Of a stretch of DNA of 13,383 nucleotides, positions 12,738-13,383 are shown one piece after another (position 1 is the stretch's first letter; each line of letters begins with the position of its first letter). The position numbers and the translations under genes were made by a program. Under the pieces are notes generated by a model, which was given only the letters and a program-made list of their open reading frames with translations, had not been told where the DNA came from and did no database searches. This DNA is from CAXXOK01 sp963675925 (lineage in GTDB: Bacteria > Bacillota > Clostridia > Christensenellales > Aristaeellaceae), in contig CAXXIB010000005.1 of the NCBI GenBank assembly GCA_963675925.2, positions 1 through 13,383 of the forward strand. The letters are read 5' to 3'.

Positions 12738-13383
12738 ATGGAACAACAAACAAGCAAGTTCGTAACAGAAGGCGAAACGATATTCCACCGAGGCAGTGTC
12801 AGCGCTGCCCGCGAGTTGGATGGTGCGCTGCATTTTATGGTAGGAACCACTCCGGAGGCGCAGGTCATTTTGCATGCCAACGGGGAAGCAGTCTGTTCCT
12901 GCGGAGGAACGGGCAAAGCCGGGTGCGCCCATATCGTGGCGGCGTATTGTAAAACCACGGAGGACGGCTCCCTGCAGCGTTTGCAGGACGAGCGCAAACT
13001 GTTCCTCGGCAAGGAAATGCTCAAAGCGCTCAGCCGCGCCATGCCCGATGGTGAATCCGTTCGCCTAATGCCGGTCATCCGTCTATTTGAAGACGGGCGT
13101 ACCGGCTTTGGCCTGCAAGTGGGGCAGGAGCGCTTATATGCGGTGAAGAACATTTATGAGTTTTTAAACTGCTACGCCCAGGGGATTCCGCTGGATCTTT
13201 CCTCGAAATTTACCTATCGTCCAACCCAGATGCGCTTTGCAAAAGAAGAGGAAGCGGTCCTCAACCTGCTGCAAAGCCACCTGCCGGTGAAAACAGAGGA
13301 GGAAGAAACGCCTCCTCGGCCGCACAGCGAGGGACGGTTTATCATCCTGCAAAACGTGTTTTTGCAAAGCGCGATGCGCTTTT
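12738..13383 (+). CDS. SWIM zinc-finger, SNF2-associated helicase (partial, N-terminal 215 residues)
   Basis: The reading frame is open from the ATG to the window edge, giving 215 residues with no stop. A compact SWIM zinc finger, C53-S-C55-x7-C63-A-H65, lies at 53-65. Residues about 107-180 (RLMPVIRLFEDGRTG with FGLQVGQERLYAVKNIYEF and SSKFTYRPTQMRFAKEEEAVLNLL) resemble the bacterial SNF2-helicase-associated domain. In Firmicutes that pairing precedes a SNF2-type ATPase core in proteins of about 1000 residues (YwqA-like). Such proteins are predicted DNA-dependent ATPases of unclear role. The helicase core itself is outside the window, so this is an inference from the N-terminal architecture. 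The gene is divergent from the serine hydrolase, with 131 bp between start codons. Confidence 0.82.
   Translation, partial: MEQQTSKFVTEGETIFHRGSVSAARELDGALHFMVGTTPEAQVILHANGEAVCSCGGTGKAGCAHIVAAYCKTTEDGSLQRLQDERKLFLGKEMLKALSRAMPDGESVRLMPVIRLFEDGRTGFGLQVGQERLYAVKNIYEFLNCYAQGIPLDLSSKFTYRPTQMRFAKEEEAVLNLLQSHLPVKTEEEETPPRPHSEGRFIILQNVFLQSAMRF

Noticed and set aside
1..13383. CRISPR arrays, insertion sequences, prophage, tRNA or rRNA genes
   Set aside because: No repeat-spacer pattern, transposase, terminal inverted repeats or RNA gene signatures were seen. Almost the entire window is accounted for by the listed genes and their control regions.

Overview
The window reads as chromosomal DNA of a Firmicute, most likely a moderately GC-rich member of the Clostridia. 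The signs are AGGAGG-type ribosome sites before almost every gene, sigma-A promoters, Bacillus-style PhoP boxes (TT-A-C-A hexamers every 11 bp), a T-box leader before serS, and a GPH-family sugar symporter. I cannot name the genus.

Left part (1-3031): phosphate uptake. pstC, pstA and a truncated pstB run leftward as a tightly coupled operon. pstS runs rightward from the same intergenic region and ends in its own terminator. The shared region (1908-2140) holds two outward-facing sets of four PhoP-type hexamers, each placed just upstream of a -10 box. The PstS protein is unusual in two ways. Its two sequence halves are in reversed (circularly permuted) order relative to ordinary PstS, and it has a plain signal peptide without a lipobox cysteine.

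Middle part (3032-9834): a four-gene carbohydrate operon transcribed rightward from an extended -10 promoter. It encodes a GH1 beta-glycosidase, a GH13 oligo-1,6-glucosidase type alpha-glucosidase, a GH36 alpha-galactosidase and a MelB-like GPH symporter. Gaps are 11 bp or 4-bp ATGA overlaps, and the unit ends in a 17-bp perfect-stem bidirectional terminator. None of the enzymes has a signal peptide, so the likely scheme is uptake of intact unphosphorylated oligosaccharides by the symporter followed by cytoplasmic hydrolysis at alpha-galactosyl, alpha-glucosyl and beta-glycosyl bonds. No sugar regulator is encoded in the window.

Right part (9835-13383): serS (leftward), with sequence-divergent catalytic motifs, sits behind a T-box leader whose UGGC element and probable UCC specifier both fit tRNA-Ser. 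Next comes a leftward cytoplasmic beta-lactamase-fold serine hydrolase with a strong sigma-A promoter. Divergent from it, and cut by the window edge, is the start of a SWIM zinc-finger/SNF2-associated helicase gene. No tRNA, rRNA, CRISPR array, insertion sequence or prophage gene was seen.

The most noteworthy items are the permuted, non-lipoprotein PstS with its divergent PhoP boxes, the mixed-specificity glycosidase operon, and the divergent SerRS under T-box control.
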